In this document: positions 7,824-17,261 of the stretch, piece after piece
Layout of the letters: the number at the start of each line of letters is the position of its first letter
How positions within the stretch are numbered: position 1 is the stretch's first letter
Assembly (NCBI GenBank): GCA_049841135.1
Contig: JASGHK010000004.1
Span: 2,356,001-2,420,000 of the forward strand
DNA length: 64,000 nucleotides
Direction: 5' to 3'
Source of the DNA: JACRCT01 sp049841135
GTDB taxonomy: Bacteria; Myxococcota; Myxococcia; Myxococcales; UBA5297
The notes under the pieces: model-generated
What the model was told of the DNA's origin: nothing
The model's input: the letters and a program-made list of their open reading frames with translations, nothing else
The model's database searches: none
Program-made: the position numbers and the translations under genes

Positions 7824-8885
7824 TCACTCGAGGAGCACCGCAGGGAGAAAAGCGGGAGCCACAGCCCTTGCCTCCGGTGCGGCCCGCAGCGCGCTCTGCG
7901 GCATCGATGCCACCACCGCGCTCTCCGGAAGCTGGCAGAGTGCCCGCCCGCCACCGCGCGCAATGGCCGCGAGTCCCGCGGCCCCGTCCGCCCCCATCCC
8001 CGACAAGACCAGCCCCGCACAGTGCGCACCGCGCGCGCTCGCCACCGATGCCAGAAGCCTGTCGCCGCTGGGCACGAAGCGGCTCGAGGCCGGCAGGGAG
8101 CGCACCATGGTGTGGCCCTCCATGACCAGGTCCAAGCCCCCTGCAGCGAGATGGACCGTCGCGGGCTTGAGCGGAGCCCGGTCCGCCACGATGCACACCG
8201 GCCACCCCGACACCTCCTGCAGCCACTGCCCGAAGAAGGGCACGAACTCCGAGTCGAGGTGCTGTGCCACCAGCAGGCTCGCCATGCACTTGGTCCGCAG
8301 GTCGCGTAAGAGCTGGGCGAGCACCCACGCTCCTCCGGTCGAGGAGGCGATCGCGAGGACCCCCATGTCCACGTCCACGAGCAGTGGAGACCCGGGGCCG
8401 GCCTGCAGTAGCCCGGGACCAGGTCGGAGTGGCATGGGCTCGCCCACCGGCGCAGTCGCGACCTTCCCGCGTGCTCCCACCATGCACCCGCCGCCCAGAG
8501 ACCGACCGGGAAGTGTGACGATCGGGACGTCGGACATCAGGACCACCCGCTCCGCGGGTTGACGCTCGGTGGGCGGGATCAGGTCCACGACTCCGGGCCA
8601 GCGCAGGCCGGGCCTGCACTCCGGGTCTTGCGTGGCTGGGAGGACGCCGATGATGGGGGAGCGGTTGGTGGCCGTCGCCTGTTCCAGACGCTGGACCAGC
8701 CCGCTCCAACTCTTGCCGCCGATGACCGCGACGCTGCGGTGGTTGGGCAGACGCGCGAGCAGGTGCGGACCGGGCACGGCTGCGAAGCTGCGCAGGACCC
8801 GCACGCCACGCGCGGCGAGCTCCACCTCCAGCCGCGGGAAGGCCCCCAGCGCGAGGTCGTCGATGACCACCGCCAGCGTTCTCAC
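7824..8885 (-). CDS. cheB: CheB-type protein-glutamate methylesterase with degenerate receiver
   Basis: 353 aa from a GTG start at 8885 that overlaps the cheA stop (GTGA). The C-terminal half (about 165-353) is a CheB methylesterase domain: IASSTGG with the nucleophile Ser, AQHLD with the catalytic His and SGMGADGAAGL with the catalytic Asp. It would remove methyl groups from MCP glutamates. The N-terminal half has receiver-like beginnings (LAVVIDDLALGAF), but where the phosphoacceptor Asp should be there is VAVIGGKSWSG. It therefore looks like a pseudo-receiver that cannot be phosphorylated in the usual way. Last gene of the overlapping chemosensory operon. Confidence 0.88.
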   Translation of the reverse strand: MRTLAVVIDDLALGAFPRLEVELAARGVRVLRSFAAVPGPHLLARLPNHRSVAVIGGKSWSGLVQRLEQATATNRSPIIGVLPATQDPECRPGLRWPGVVDLIPPTERQPAERVVLMSDVPIVTLPGRSLGGGCMVGARGKVATAPVGEPMPLRPGPGLLQAGPGSPLLVDVDMGVLAIASSTGGAWVLAQLLRDLRTKCMASLLVAQHLDSEFVPFFGQWLQEVSGWPVCIVADRAPLKPATVHLAAGGLDLVMEGHTMVRSLPASSRFVPSGDRLLASVASARGAHCAGLVLSGMGADGAAGLAAIARGGGRALCQLPESAVVASMPQSALRAAPEARAVAPAFLPAVLLE

Positions 8886-10942
8886 GACGGGCCTCGTAGG
8901 CCGAGTTCGCTCAGGGTCTGCTCGAGCACGCTGGCGTTGAAGTTCGACTTGAGCAGATGGGCGTCGGCGCCTGCGGCGGCGCCAGCGACGCGGCTCGCCT
9001 CGTCGTCCTGGGAGGTGAGCAGGATGATGGGCAGGTGCGCCGTCTCGGGCCGCGAGCGCAGGGCGCGGGTCAGGGCAAAGCCGTCGCACCGGGGCATGTT
9101 GATATCGGTCACCACCACGTCGGGCAGGTGCTCCTCGACACGCCGCAATGCCTCTTCCCCGTCGGCGGCCAGCCGCACCGTGTAGCCGCGCTCCTGCAGG
9201 AGGACGCGCAGCACCTCTCGGGTCGCGAGCGAGTCCTCGGCCAGGACCAGCTCGAGGGGGCCGCCTGCCTCGGGGCGGTCGGGCTGCGCTCGCGCTGCCG
9301 GCCGAGGCTGCAGGAGGCCAGGCCTGAGGAGCGCCGGGTTGAGAATGGGAAGGATGCCGCCTTCGGGGAGCCGCGAGAGCCCGAGCACGAGCGAATCCTT
9401 GCCGACCACCCCGGTGACGGCGTGCGGGACGAGCCAGTGCAGCCTCCCCAGGTCGTCGGCGCCCAGGGCCAGGCTGCCCTCTGCGGCCTTGACCACCACC
9501 GCGAAGCGGCTCGCGCTGGGGGCCCCGCCGAGGATGGGCGAGAGCGGCATGAAGGGCACGATGGACTCGTCCACCGGGAGCGTGCGCACGCTGGGGGCGA
9601 GCGGCTCGTGGAGGTAGACCACCCGCTCGACGGCCCCGCTCGGAACCCCCGCCCACAGGCCCCTCGCGCACACCGCGAGCACCTCCAGGGCGTAGACCTC
9701 GGGCGGCAGCGTGAACTGGACCGTGCTGCCCTGGCCGGCCTTGGACGAGAGCGCGATGTCGCCGCCGGCCGCTCTCGCCAGGCTGGCCACGGCCGACAGC
9801 CCCAGGCCGCGCCCGGAGACCAGCGTGGCCTCGGCACGCGTGGACCCGCCCGCCAGCGCGAAGCGTTGTAGGACCTCACCGTCGGCGAGGGTCTCTATCT
9901 CGTTGGGGTCTTCGCCGCGCTGCGCCAGCTTCTTGCGGATGGCCGGCACGTCGAAGCCCGCCCCGTCGTCCTCCACCACCACGCACAGCGCCGAGTTGAT
10001 GATTTCGAAGCGCACCGTCAGGCGCCCGACGACCGGCTTGTCTGCGGCAAAGCGGGCCGACGCCCCTTCCAGGCCATGGTCGAGCGCGTTGCGCACCAGG
10101 TGCCCGATGAGCCGACGCGCCGTCGCCAGCGTGCGGCGGTCGGCCCGGACCTCGGTCCCCTCCACCTGCAAGTCCACCTGCTTGCCCAGCGTGAGCGCCA
10201 GCTGGGCCACTTCCTCGTCGAACCCGGGGAGGACGCTGCGGGCCGGCACGAGGCGCAGGTTCGCGATGGCCGCCTCCAGATGGGCGGCATCCACGCTCAA
10301 GGCATCCAGCGAGCGGCCGGCCGGCGTGTCGCGCAGCTGCTCCTGGGCGTGGGAGAGCCCGCGCGCCAAGACCGACGCCATCCGCAAGGTTGCATCGATC
10401 TCCTCCGCTGGGATGCTGATGCGCTCCGAGAGCGCCTCTGCGGCGCCCGCCGTCGCGCTCGAAGAGCCGCGCACCACCGATTGAGCGCGAGGGGTCGCGC
10501 CCGCGCCGCTCGTCCGGATTTCGGGAGCGGGAGCCGAACCTGCTGCCGGGGCCGGAGCCGCTCTGCCGAGCATCAGCGCCACCTGCTCGAGCAGTACCGA
10601 AGGGAAGCTGCCGTTGCCGGCGGCGGCCATGGTGGCGACCCCCTCGCGCAGCAGCTCGATGGCGCGGAGGAGCCGAGCCCGCTCACCCGACCACGCGCCC
10701 AGCTCGACGCTCGGCAGCGCCAGGGCAAACCGCTCGAGATCGTGGAGAGCCTGGGCGAGGTCCACCAGCCCCACGGACGAGGCCGCCCCCTTGAGCCCGT
10801 GCGCAGAACGGCCGAGCGCGATGAGGCGGTCCCCGCTCTCGGTCGGCTCGAGGCGCTTCACCTCCTCGTCGAGGAAGTTCAGGACCTGCTCCGCCTCCGC
10901 GACGAAGATGCCCAGCAGCCGTGCTCGCGTGGTTGGGTCCAT
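8882..10942 (-). CDS. cheA: Hybrid chemotaxis histidine kinase CheA-REC
   Basis: 686-aa hybrid kinase. An N-terminal HPt domain has the phosphorylatable His in SAHGLKGAASSVG (H48). An Ala/Pro linker follows, then an ATPase domain with N-box HLVRNALDHGLE, G1 box VEDDGAGFD and G2 box VSGRGLGL, then a CheW-like regulatory domain (about 430-550). The C-terminal receiver (about 560-686) has its Asp in VVTDINMPRCDG, near residue 614. The CheA-CheY fusion resembles WspE, FrzE and PilL-type kinases rather than flagellar CheA. It sits 6 bp after the cheW stop and overlaps cheB. Expected to work at the membrane with the neighbouring MCP and CheW proteins. Confidence 0.94.
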   Translation of the reverse strand: MDPTTRARLLGIFVAEAEQVLNFLDEEVKRLEPTESGDRLIALGRSAHGLKGAASSVGLVDLAQALHDLERFALALPSVELGAWSGERARLLRAIELLREGVATMAAAGNGSFPSVLLEQVALMLGRAAPAPAAGSAPAPEIRTSGAGATPRAQSVVRGSSSATAGAAEALSERISIPAEEIDATLRMASVLARGLSHAQEQLRDTPAGRSLDALSVDAAHLEAAIANLRLVPARSVLPGFDEEVAQLALTLGKQVDLQVEGTEVRADRRTLATARRLIGHLVRNALDHGLEGASARFAADKPVVGRLTVRFEIINSALCVVVEDDGAGFDVPAIRKKLAQRGEDPNEIETLADGEVLQRFALAGGSTRAEATLVSGRGLGLSAVASLARAAGGDIALSSKAGQGSTVQFTLPPEVYALEVLAVCARGLWAGVPSGAVERVVYLHEPLAPSVRTLPVDESIVPFMPLSPILGGAPSASRFAVVVKAAEGSLALGADDLGRLHWLVPHAVTGVVGKDSLVLGLSRLPEGGILPILNPALLRPGLLQPRPAARAQPDRPEAGGPLELVLAEDSLATREVLRVLLQERGYTVRLAADGEEALRRVEEHLPDVVVTDINMPRCDGFALTRALRSRPETAHLPIILLTSQDDEASRVAGAAAGADAHLLKSNFNASVLEQTLSELGLRGPS

Positions 10943-10948
10943 GCGTTC

Positions 10949-11512
10949 CTACGCGCTCCGGACGGTGCGAGAGGCTCTCGCCCTCAGCTCCTCGGGCTCA
11001 AGAAGACTTGCCCCGTCACTCAGGAGGCCTTCCAGGGGCAGCGAATGCTCGAAGGGCCTGCCCGCCCTCACGGTGTGTGTCAGCGTGACCTCCGCCAGCT
11101 CCAGCGGACCCTCGACTGCGCAGGCGATGGGGCCCTCTTCGTCTCGGAGCAGGAGCGCAGGGCCGCGCATGAGGCGGTCGATGGAGCACGCCTGTCCCAG
11201 GAGCACATGAAGGTCGAAGACCGGCACGGGCTTCTCCTGGAGGAACGCGACGAGCAACCCGCCCCCTCGCCCGTCGGGCACCCGCAGCACCGCGCCGAGC
11301 TGCGTCACGGCTCGCACGAGCTCGGCCACGGCGATTGCCAAGGGGTTTCCCCCTACCCGGAAGCGCACCACCATGCGGCGGCTCGCGGCGTCGGCGTTCG
11401 CCGACGCCCCGTGAGCGAGACCGTTCGCAAGAAGGCGGGCTCGCTCTTCGAGGACGGCGAGGTCGGCGGGCTCAGGGATCAACTTCTCGAGGGGGACCCG
11501 CAGCGTGCTCAT
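10949..11512 (-). CDS. cheW: CheW-like scaffold protein
   Basis: 187-aa CheW-domain protein coupling receptor to kinase. The domain covers about residues 45-187, with the conserved segments VVRFRVGGNPLAIAVAELVRAV, LVAFLQEKPVPVFDLHVLLG and GPIACAVEGPLELAEV. About 45 extra residues precede it, which is longer than a minimal CheW. The start overlaps the cheR stop by 4 bp. This is the second CheW of the operon; the two-CheW layout is shared with Wsp-type systems. Confidence 0.9.
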   Translation of the reverse strand: MSTLRVPLEKLIPEPADLAVLEERARLLANGLAHGASANADAASRRMVVRFRVGGNPLAIAVAELVRAVTQLGAVLRVPDGRGGGLLVAFLQEKPVPVFDLHVLLGQACSIDRLMRGPALLLRDEEGPIACAVEGPLELAEVTLTHTVRAGRPFEHSLPLEGLLSDGASLLEPEELRARASRTVRSA

Positions 11513-12795
11513 GACGCCTCCTCGAGCAGCAACCGGACCGCGAGGGCGATCTGCTCGGCGCTGAGGTCCGGCGTGAACGCCAAGCTGCCTTCGCCGGCAG
11601 CCTCCGTGGATTCCAGCAGCTCGAGCAGCGCGAGGCGCCCCTGCTCCTTGTCGATGGCCGCCAGGGACTGGGCGAGCACCAGCCTGGCGCTGAGATCGTC
11701 CGGCCTCAGGACGCAGGCGAAGCGCGCCTGCTCCAGAGCCTCGGTGTGCCGCCCGGCAGCCGCGTGTGCCAGCGCTGCTCGCAGGTGTTCCTCGGCCTGA
11801 CTGCGATGAGCCCCACGCTCCACGGGCGGCCCCGGAGGCGCGGCGGGCCGGGAAGCGAGAGGGACGAGCGTGACCTCAGGCCGGGGCCGCGTCAGCGGGA
11901 CGCTCGCGCCAGGGCGGGGCGCAGGGGCCCGAGGACGGGAGGCGGGGGCGCGGGCGGCGCGAGCCGCGGGAAGGCTCGCGACGGTGCCTCGATGACGCAC
12001 CCGCGCAGCCGCGAGGTGCGGCAATGGCTCCAGGTTGGGAGCTACGCCGAGGAGGTGCGCCTCGGGGGTGCCGAGGACCAGGGTCGCGCCGGGGTCCAGC
12101 GAGCGTCCCAGCATGCTCACGACTTCGCTGGCGCGCGAGGGATCGAAGTAGATGAGAGCATGGCGACAGAGCACCAGCCGAAAGCCTGCGAGCCACGGCT
12201 CCTGGGCCAGGTGCAGCAAGTTCGCGACCTCGAAGCGGCACATCGCGCGCACGCTGTCGTCCATGCGGTACCGGCCGTTGCCCAGCGAGTGCGTGCGCGC
12301 TTGCGCCCAGTCCAGCGAGCTGCGCTCGACCGACCAGGCATTCAGCTCGCCCTTCCGCGCCGCGGCCACACGCGACGCGGAGGCGTCATAGCCCACGACC
12401 TCCACCCGCTCGTGGGCACTGGACGCATGCACGCCCCAAGCCTCGAGCTGGCGCTGCATGACGATGGCCAGGCTGAACGGCTCCTGCCCCATCGAGCAGC
12501 CAATGGAGGCCACCCGCAGGCACGTCCCCTTCTCCCAGGCCTCGGCGAGCAGGACCGGCACCAACTCGTCATGCAGCCAGCGCCACAGCTCCTCGTTTCG
12601 GAAGAGCCAGCTCTCCTCGATGGGCAGGTGATCGACCACCCGCTCCAGGACAGCCTCGTCGTAGGTGGGGCCTCCGGCTCCCGCATCGCGCGCCGCGCGA
12701 TCGAGCTGCTCGTCGCTCAGGCCCCCCAAGGCCAGGCCATAGACCGACTCCAGCGCCGCCCGAAGATGGTAGTGGCTGGCTGCTCCGAGCATCAT
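11509..12795 (-). CDS. cheR: CheR-type MCP methyltransferase with C-terminal repeat region
   Basis: 428-aa SAM-dependent methyltransferase that methylates receptor glutamates. The N-terminal CheR signature ESWLFRNEELW, the SAM-binding VASIGCSMGQEPFSLA and the later CRHALIYFD (usually CRNVLIYF) are seen. A Pro/Ala-rich linker (about 275-325) leads to a C-terminal helical region (AEEHLRAALAHAAAGRHTEA, then LVLAQSLAAIDKEQG) that looks like one or two TPR units, as in WspC and FrzF. Its ATG overlaps the MCP stop in an ATGA. An adjacent second ATG could equally be the start. Confidence 0.92.
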   Translation of the reverse strand: MMLGAASHYHLRAALESVYGLALGGLSDEQLDRAARDAGAGGPTYDEAVLERVVDHLPIEESWLFRNEELWRWLHDELVPVLLAEAWEKGTCLRVASIGCSMGQEPFSLAIVMQRQLEAWGVHASSAHERVEVVGYDASASRVAAARKGELNAWSVERSSLDWAQARTHSLGNGRYRMDDSVRAMCRFEVANLLHLAQEPWLAGFRLVLCRHALIYFDPSRASEVVSMLGRSLDPGATLVLGTPEAHLLGVAPNLEPLPHLAAARVRHRGTVASLPAARAARAPASRPRAPAPRPGASVPLTRPRPEVTLVPLASRPAAPPGPPVERGAHRSQAEEHLRAALAHAAAGRHTEALEQARFACVLRPDDLSARLVLAQSLAAIDKEQGRLALLELLESTEAAGEGSLAFTPDLSAEQIALAVRLLLEEAS

Positions 12796-14913
12796 GCACC
12801 CGACCGCGCAGCCGGCAGGGAATACGACTTCGCCGTCTTCTGCAGCGTGCTCGAGAGGTCGTGAGTGTGCTCTGCCAGGTCGCTGAGCATCCGCGCGCCG
12901 TCCCGGATGGCCTCAGAGCCCTTCTGCATGTTGCTCAAGGCCTGGGAGATCTGCCCCACGCCCGTGTGATGCTGGCGAGCCGCACCTTCCACCTGGCGCA
13001 TCAGCCCCACCGACTCGTGGATGGTGACGCCAAGCTGCGCCACGATCTCCTCGAGGCGAGTGACCAGGCGGTTGGCCTCGTTGACGGTGTGCCCGCCGGC
13101 GCCCACCGAGTCGTCCACCTGCTGCGTCCGTTCACGAATCTCGCCGAGCAATTCGCGGATTTGCGCTGCCGCCTTGCGCGAGTCGCTGGCCAGAGTGCGG
13201 ATTCTCATGGGCGACCACCGAGAAGCCCTTGCCAGCATCTCCCGCACGCGCGGCCTCGATGGCGGCGTTGATGGCCAGGGTGCTGGACTGATCGGCGAGG
13301 AACCCCACGGTTCCGGCGATGGAGTCGATGAGGCGAACCCGCTCGGCCAGGGCGGACGAGGAGCCGGCCACCTTGGTGAGCGCCTGTGCGACTGCAGTGG
13401 TGGCAGCGATGGCCGAGCGTGCCGCGTCGTTACCCTCGCCTACCACGGTGGCGGCCGACTCGCCCTGCTTGATCAGCTCCGCCGCGCGGTCGGCAGAGGC
13501 GGCCGAGGTCTGCGCCATCTCGGTCATGGTGTTCGCGGTCTCGGTCAGCGCCGAGGCCTGCTCGGTCGTGGCGGCTGAGAGCTGGCTCGCAGCGCCCTGC
13601 AGGTTGACCACCAGGTCGGAGAGCGCGGCCGAGCCCGTCTGGCTCTGACCCACCATGGAACGTAGGTTCTGGCTCATCTGCCGGATGGAGTCGCCCAGCG
13701 CCCCCGGCACCTCGACGTCGAGGCGCAGGTCGCCTTGGGCGATCTTCTGGGCCTGGTCGCCGATGGCCTTCAGGGCGGCGTGCAGCTCGCCGAAGCACCT
13801 TCCCAGCTCACCGGCGAGGTCGGGGCGTTCGCCGAGCTCGCCCCGAGAGAGGGCGACCATCATCTCGGCCAGACGCAGCAACCCTCGACGCGACTCCTGG
13901 AAGGCGCGCAGCAGCCCGCTGTCCCCGTGGATCTCCACCCGCAGATCACCGCCGGCCATGGCCTTGAGCTGGGTGAAGATGTGCTGCATTTCCGCCGCGA
14001 TCTGGTACGTGGCGAACGAGAGGTCGCCCAGCTCGTCGGTGGAGATCCAGTCGGGTGGCTCGGGCGTGCCGGCGACGAGGGCACGCATGGAGCGCTCGAT
14101 GGCGCTGGCCGCCTTGCCCTGCTTGTTGGCGAGGTTGTAGCCGGTGAAGGCGAAGGCGATGGCCAAGAACCCCGCGATGGCCGCCACCGGGAGCATGGCC
14201 CCGGCGACGGTGCCCGTCAGCGCCTGCCCCACCTGCTGCGCGAGCTCCGCGTCACGCTCGGCGACTCGGGCCACCGCGCTGCTGTTGGACGCCTCGAGCA
14301 GCGACGAGAGGGCCATGCTGCTGAAGAAGAGCAGCGACCCCAGCGCAATCACGAAGGCGCTGGGCAGCAGCCAACGCTGGCGCACCCACCTCAACCCGTG
14401 GCCCGCGACCCGGGTCCCACAGCGGCGGAACTCCTCGATGGCCAGCGGGCGCAGCTCCTCATCGAAGAGCGCGAACATGGCGGGCGCGGGAGCCACGGCC
14501 GCCACCAGCCAGACGACCGTGCTCGCAATCACCAGTGGGAGGCCCTGCCCGAAGTAGAGCGCGCTCCCGATGCCGAAGATCAGGCCGCCCAAGGGCCAGA
14601 TGACGACCGGGGCGATGGCCAGGCGCGCCGGAACCTCCAGCAGTCGCTTGAGCCGCACGCCGGCTGCCTCGTCGGGGACCGTCGCAGTGGCCGCCGCGAG
14701 GGCGCGGCCGATCAGCCCGTACTGAACGGCCATCATCAGGCAATACAGCCCGACGACGGCGGCGCCGAAGACCAGGCGAACCTGAAGATCCCCGCCCAGG
14801 CGCAGGCTCAAGACGTAGGCGGCGACGAGGGCGAGACCGCTGGTATCGCGGAACTGCTCCTTGATGAGCCGGCTGCGGAACTCCGTGAGGTCATGAAGGC
14901 TCGGGGGATTCAT
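12792..14913 (-). CDS. Methyl-accepting chemotaxis protein, interrupted by a frameshift
   Basis: About 706 aa if the reading frame is restored. The N-terminal ~290 residues hold about six hydrophobic helices with only short loops, so the sensor is membrane-embedded rather than periplasmic. A HAMP-like linker and the cytoplasmic coiled-coil follow. The conserved hairpin tip is split: frame one reads LAINAAIEAARAGDAGKGF then SVVAHE, and the next frame continues IRTLASDSRKAAAQIREL. One extra base near 13202 (GAGAATCC where GAGATCC is expected) explains the break. Starts and stops overlap the flanking genes by 4 bp. A sequencing or assembly error is likelier than decay, since the rest is intact and the operon is complete. 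Confidence 0.88.
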
Positions 14914-15296
14914 GGGGCGGCGGCACCTCGGAAGGAGGGGGAGACGCGTTCGAGCTCGGCGAGCAACCGCTTGGGGTCCACTGGCTTTCTGAGCACTCCC
15001 GCCGCACCGGCGTTCAGGCACCGGGCGGCCGATTCATCGGTGAGATTGCTGGAGAGAATCACGACCGGGATCCCCAGGGTTCGCGGGTGATTGCGAAGCG
15101 CCTGGCAAAGCTCTGCGCCGTCCAGACGTGGCATACGCAGGTCGGCGATCACCACGTCGGGCACCGAGCGCTGAATCATCGCCAGCGCCTCGACGCCATC
15201 GGCGGCTTCCGTCAATTCGACGCCGCGCGGAATGAGGTAGACCTTGAGGACCTCGCGCACCACTCGGCTGTCATCGACCAACAGGATCGATCCCAT
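14910..15296 (-). CDS. Single-domain response regulator (CheY-like)
   Basis: 128-aa stand-alone receiver from the ATG at 15296; a GGAGG lies nine bases upstream, and a TTG at 15305 is the alternative. It has the acidic pair in LLVDDSR, the phosphoacceptor Asp in VVIADLRMPRLDG and the Lys in GVLRKPVDP. It overlaps the MCP start by 4 bp and the upstream cheW stop by about 26 bp. It probably receives phosphate from the CheA-REC kinase, either as an output or as a phosphate sink. Confidence 0.9.
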   Translation of the reverse strand: MGSILLVDDSRVVREVLKVYLIPRGVELTEAADGVEALAMIQRSVPDVVIADLRMPRLDGAELCQALRNHPRTLGIPVVILSSNLTDESAARCLNAGAAGVLRKPVDPKRLLAELERVSPSFRGAAAP

Positions 15297-15726
15297 CTCG
15301 AGCAACCTCCGGCATCGGCCGCGGGGCGGCAGAAACCGCGTCTAGCAACTGAAAGATGTCGAGGACCGCCACACCCGCGCTGCGGTGGAACCCGGCCAGG
15401 AACTCGCCTGTTGCGGGCGCGGGGGCAGGCTCCCACGGAATCAGGTCCTCGGCAGCGCTGACCCAGAGCAACGCCCGCCGCGTTCCGTCGGTCAGGCAGA
15501 GCATCTGGTCACTCTGGCGCAGGCTCACCCGCTCGGCTCCGAGCAACACCTCTCCCAGAATCAGCGGAAGCGGCTCACCTGCGAGGTTCACCACCGGCAG
15601 CGCCCCCGGTGCCGAGGATGGAAGTGCGCCAGGGAGCGCGGCAGGGAGGACTCGCTCCACCTGGCGCAGGGGCACGAGGACGCGCCAGAAGCCGCACCGC
15701 ACCTGGACGAGCAGCTCGCCGGGCAC
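15271..15726 (-). CDS. cheW: CheW-like scaffold protein, first gene of the operon
   Basis: 151 aa from the GTG at 15726, which places the CheW fold (LLVQVRCGFWRVLVPLRQVE, then LPVVNLAGEPLPLILGEVLL, then DQMLCLTDGTRRALLWV) at the very N-terminus as in normal CheW. The frame is open to a TTG at 15846, but the extra 40 residues look non-coding. Heads the minus-strand chemosensory operon; the promoter must lie in the long divergent intergenic region to its right. Confidence 0.82.
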   Translation of the reverse strand: MPGELLVQVRCGFWRVLVPLRQVERVLPAALPGALPSSAPGALPVVNLAGEPLPLILGEVLLGAERVSLRQSDQMLCLTDGTRRALLWVSAAEDLIPWEPAPAPATGEFLAGFHRSAGVAVLDIFQLLDAVSAAPRPMPEVARDGIDPVGR

Positions 15727-16694
15727 CAGTCCTCGCTGCTGAGGTCCCTGGTGTTGCGCGCGCGCTATTGGATTCTGCGGTCCGCCGAGCCCTCTTCGGT
15801 CCCGGCCATTGAGGTGAGCAGGCAGATTCCACTCCCGGGTTGCCAAAGCACCCTACAACCGGGGCGCTCTCCCACGGTCGACACCATTGCTCTCATCGTG
15901 CGGCCCATTCCGCCCGGGAACCACACCAAAGAGCCGAAGACATTTGTTTGATTTATCGAGCGGAGAAACGGACCAGCGTCACCTTTCTCCCCCACCCGAG
16001 GTATGACCTTTGTAATCCGGGCGTCGACCTGCACCGCAGGCAATGCCATCCACCATTGCTACCGCAACATGCGCAGTAACGGCCCGTCCTTCTCCGCTAT
16101 GGACCGGCGGCACCACGGTCGCCAAACCTGCTCCAATACACGTCTCGCCAGGTTTGATTCTCGAATGACTCGCCGCATTGCGGTCCTGGACTGCCACATC
16201 CGCGCATTCTGTTCGTTTGGCATCGTACAGATTTGCCCAGGGCCGTCTATCACCCGACCACGGGGGAGACCGGGGGACGAATTCGGCCTGCGGAAGACGC
16301 CTTTCATCAATCATCCTCTGCGGTTGCAGCCATTCCGGCGCACTTCCCCCGGAGCCGCTCGACCACAGAGCTCGCCTTGCCGCCAGCGCTGCGATGGGAG
16401 AGGACCCTACACTTCGGCAGTCCTGCGGGCGGATTCTTACCGTCCATACAAAATCATTAGCGCCACTAGAAATTCAAAATCGCGTGTGTATAATCGCCGA
16501 CCATGGAATGACCCCTCGAAAGCAGGCTTGATCCCAAGTCTCGGCAATTCGGCCGTCAGCCAGCTTTCCTCGGGTCGCCCCGCCACGTCGCCTTCGTTCG
16601 GCTGGTGGGTGCCCCTCGGACGATTGGAAAGGAGGAGCAGTACCAGCGAAGAGCGATAGCACGCGGCAGGTACACCAAGCGAAAGGAGCAAGCA
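15727..16694. other. Long divergent intergenic region, relatively AT-rich
   Basis: About 970 bp between the chemosensory operon (minus) and the NTF2/ThDP/KAS III operon (plus). It is visibly less GC-rich than its surroundings, and no frame in it looks like a real protein. It should contain both promoters. A TATAAT hexamer at 16489-16494 is a possible -10 for the plus-strand operon, but I see no matching -35 at 17 bp. Confidence 0.5.
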
Positions 16695-17204
16695 ATGCGA
16701 CGGAGTCGTTTGATTGCGCTGTCTCTCGCTGTGGCTTCGTTCACCCCGGTCTCGCTCGCATTCGCAAATCCACCCAATCCCTGCCCGGACAGGCACTCCG
16801 ACATGGGATGGCGGGAAGATGGGCTCAGATGCCCACTCAGGAACGTCTTCCGTTCTCCAGCGGAGGTCATCCAGGAGCGGTCCGAGGCAATCGCCGCCGG
16901 CGACATCGACCGCGTGATGTGCACCTACGGCCCTGACGCGGTGGTCATCATGCCGAGCGGACCGATCATCGGCCTGCTCAACATCCGCTCCGCCTTCGAG
17001 GCGATGTTCCAGATGCTGGGCGGTGAAGTGCCCGTTCCGACCACGCTCAACATCGTCGGCGAGGTGGTGCTGCTCACCTTCTCCTGGACTTCGACCATGT
17101 TCTCCATCCCGGACGGTGCCGACACTTACGTCGTGCGCTGGGGATACATCCAGTACCAGACCGTCCACGACACCATCGTCTTCCACATTCCGCCAACCCA
17201 ATAG
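16695..17204 (+). CDS. Secreted SnoaL/NTF2-like protein
   Basis: 169 aa from the ATG at 16695, which has an AAAGGAG ribosome site 8 bp upstream. A signal peptide (MRRSRLIALSLAVASF, then TPVSLAFA) ends before NPPNPCPD, so the protein is exported. Residues about 60-165 look like the NTF2/SnoaL fold: an N-terminal helix VIQERSEAIAAGDIDRVMCT, then YGPDAVVIMPSGPI, a helix, and C-terminal strands ending VHDTIVFHIPP. Members of this superfamily bind small hydrophobic ligands or act as isomerases or cyclases. It is the first gene of a plus-strand operon with a ThDP enzyme and a condensing enzyme. Function is otherwise unknown. Confidence 0.75.
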   Translation: MRRSRLIALSLAVASFTPVSLAFANPPNPCPDRHSDMGWREDGLRCPLRNVFRSPAEVIQERSEAIAAGDIDRVMCTYGPDAVVIMPSGPIIGLLNIRSAFEAMFQMLGGEVPVPTTLNIVGEVVLLTFSWTSTMFSIPDGADTYVVRWGYIQYQTVHDTIVFHIPPTQ

Positions 17205-17261
17205 CTGGACCGAGGCCTCGACCGCCGCCGCGCACCCACCACCCCTCTGAATGGTGCCCCC

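Noticed and set aside
16489..16494. TATAAT as the promoter of the ThDP operon
   Set aside because: No acceptable -35 element at the right distance, and it is about 200 bp from the first gene; mentioned only as a candidate.
16003..16659. An open frame of 218 codons in the divergent intergenic region
   Set aside because: No ribosome site, no recognisable motif and atypical composition; it runs into the upstream region of the real gene at 16695.
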